In this document: in pieces, positions 6,265 to 6,330 of the stretch
Numbering within the stretch: position 1 is the first letter of the stretch
Layout: each line of letters starts with the position of its first letter
Source of the DNA: Schlegelella_A sp038258415
Lineage (GTDB): Bacteria > Pseudomonadota > Gammaproteobacteria > Burkholderiales > Burkholderiaceae_C
Reading direction: 5' to 3'
NCBI GenBank assembly: GCA_038258415.1
Contig: JBBSPY010000194.1
Coordinates: 1-6,330 of the forward strand
DNA: 6,330 nt
Notes under the pieces: model-generated
What the model saw: only the letters and a program-made list of their open reading frames with translations
Told to the model about the DNA's origin: nothing
Database searches by the model: none
Made by a program: the position numbers and the translations under genes

Positions 6265-6330
6265 ATGACGACGCCGCTGCCCCACGCCTCTCCGTCCTCG
6301 CTCGGCTTCGACGCCGCGCGCCTCGCCCGC
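6265..6330 (+). CDS. Start of an unidentified protein, possibly a serine hydrolase (partial)
   Basis: Twenty-two codons run from the ATG at 6265 to the right edge without a stop. GGGAG at 6251-6255 lies nine bases upstream. The fragment contains SLGFDAARLAR, which resembles the N-terminal stretch of class C beta-lactamase-like serine hydrolases and esterases, where such a segment precedes the first helix. This is recognition from a very short piece and the catalytic SxxK is not in view, so the product assignment is tentative. It is divergent from the VOC gene, with a 73-bp gap between start codons. Confidence 0.45.
   Translation, partial: MTTPLPHASPSSLGFDAARLAR

Noticed and set aside
4861..6285. 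A single 474-residue protein fusing a long N-terminal extension to the DMT transporter
   Set aside because: The extension is the out-of-frame shadow of the VOC gene. The VOC frame has a proper fold signature and Shine-Dalgarno, and the transporter has its own ATG at 5799.

Overview
The window is compact, gene-dense chromosomal DNA from a high-GC bacterium. By hand count, about 70% of bases 4201-4440 are G/C. The gene set (a UvrA paralog, a cytoplasmic FrnE-type DsbA protein, an EamA/DMT transporter and a VOC protein) and the look of the proteins suggest a Pseudomonadota member, most likely betaproteobacterial or Burkholderiales-like. This is an inference from protein style; there is no rRNA or other marker to settle it.

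Layout from left to right: (1) the N-terminal part of an APC-superfamily amino-acid permease on the minus strand, cut by the left edge; (2) a divergent small cupin gene on plus with a good Shine-Dalgarno and a plausible sigma70-type promoter; (3) a long minus-strand uvrA-type gene, convergent with the cupin gene; (4) a divergent frnE/DsbA-family gene on plus; (5) a convergent minus-strand pair, a VOC/glyoxalase-like gene followed by an EamA/DMT permease, joined by a one-base TGATG overlap; (6) a divergent reading frame entering the right edge, possibly the N-terminus of a serine hydrolase. Coding density is very high and no gap exceeds about 130 bp.

The genes do not form an obvious pathway. 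Only VOC plus DMT look like an operon; the rest are single genes arranged divergently or convergently. The UvrA protein is a full-length damage-recognition ATPase that keeps a UvrB-binding region, but it departs from canonical UvrA in its first zinc module and in an insertion before the second Walker B. It also lacks a neighbouring ssb or uvrB, so it is best read as a second UvrA paralog rather than the housekeeping copy. The cupin gene is clearly less GC-rich (about 60%) than the genes to its right.

I saw no mobile element, CRISPR array, tRNA, rRNA or long repeat. I do not see a new multi-gene system here. The points most worth a second look are the divergent UvrA, the CTAG-containing -10-like hexamers that recur at three intergenic sites, and a probable leaderless frnE mRNA.
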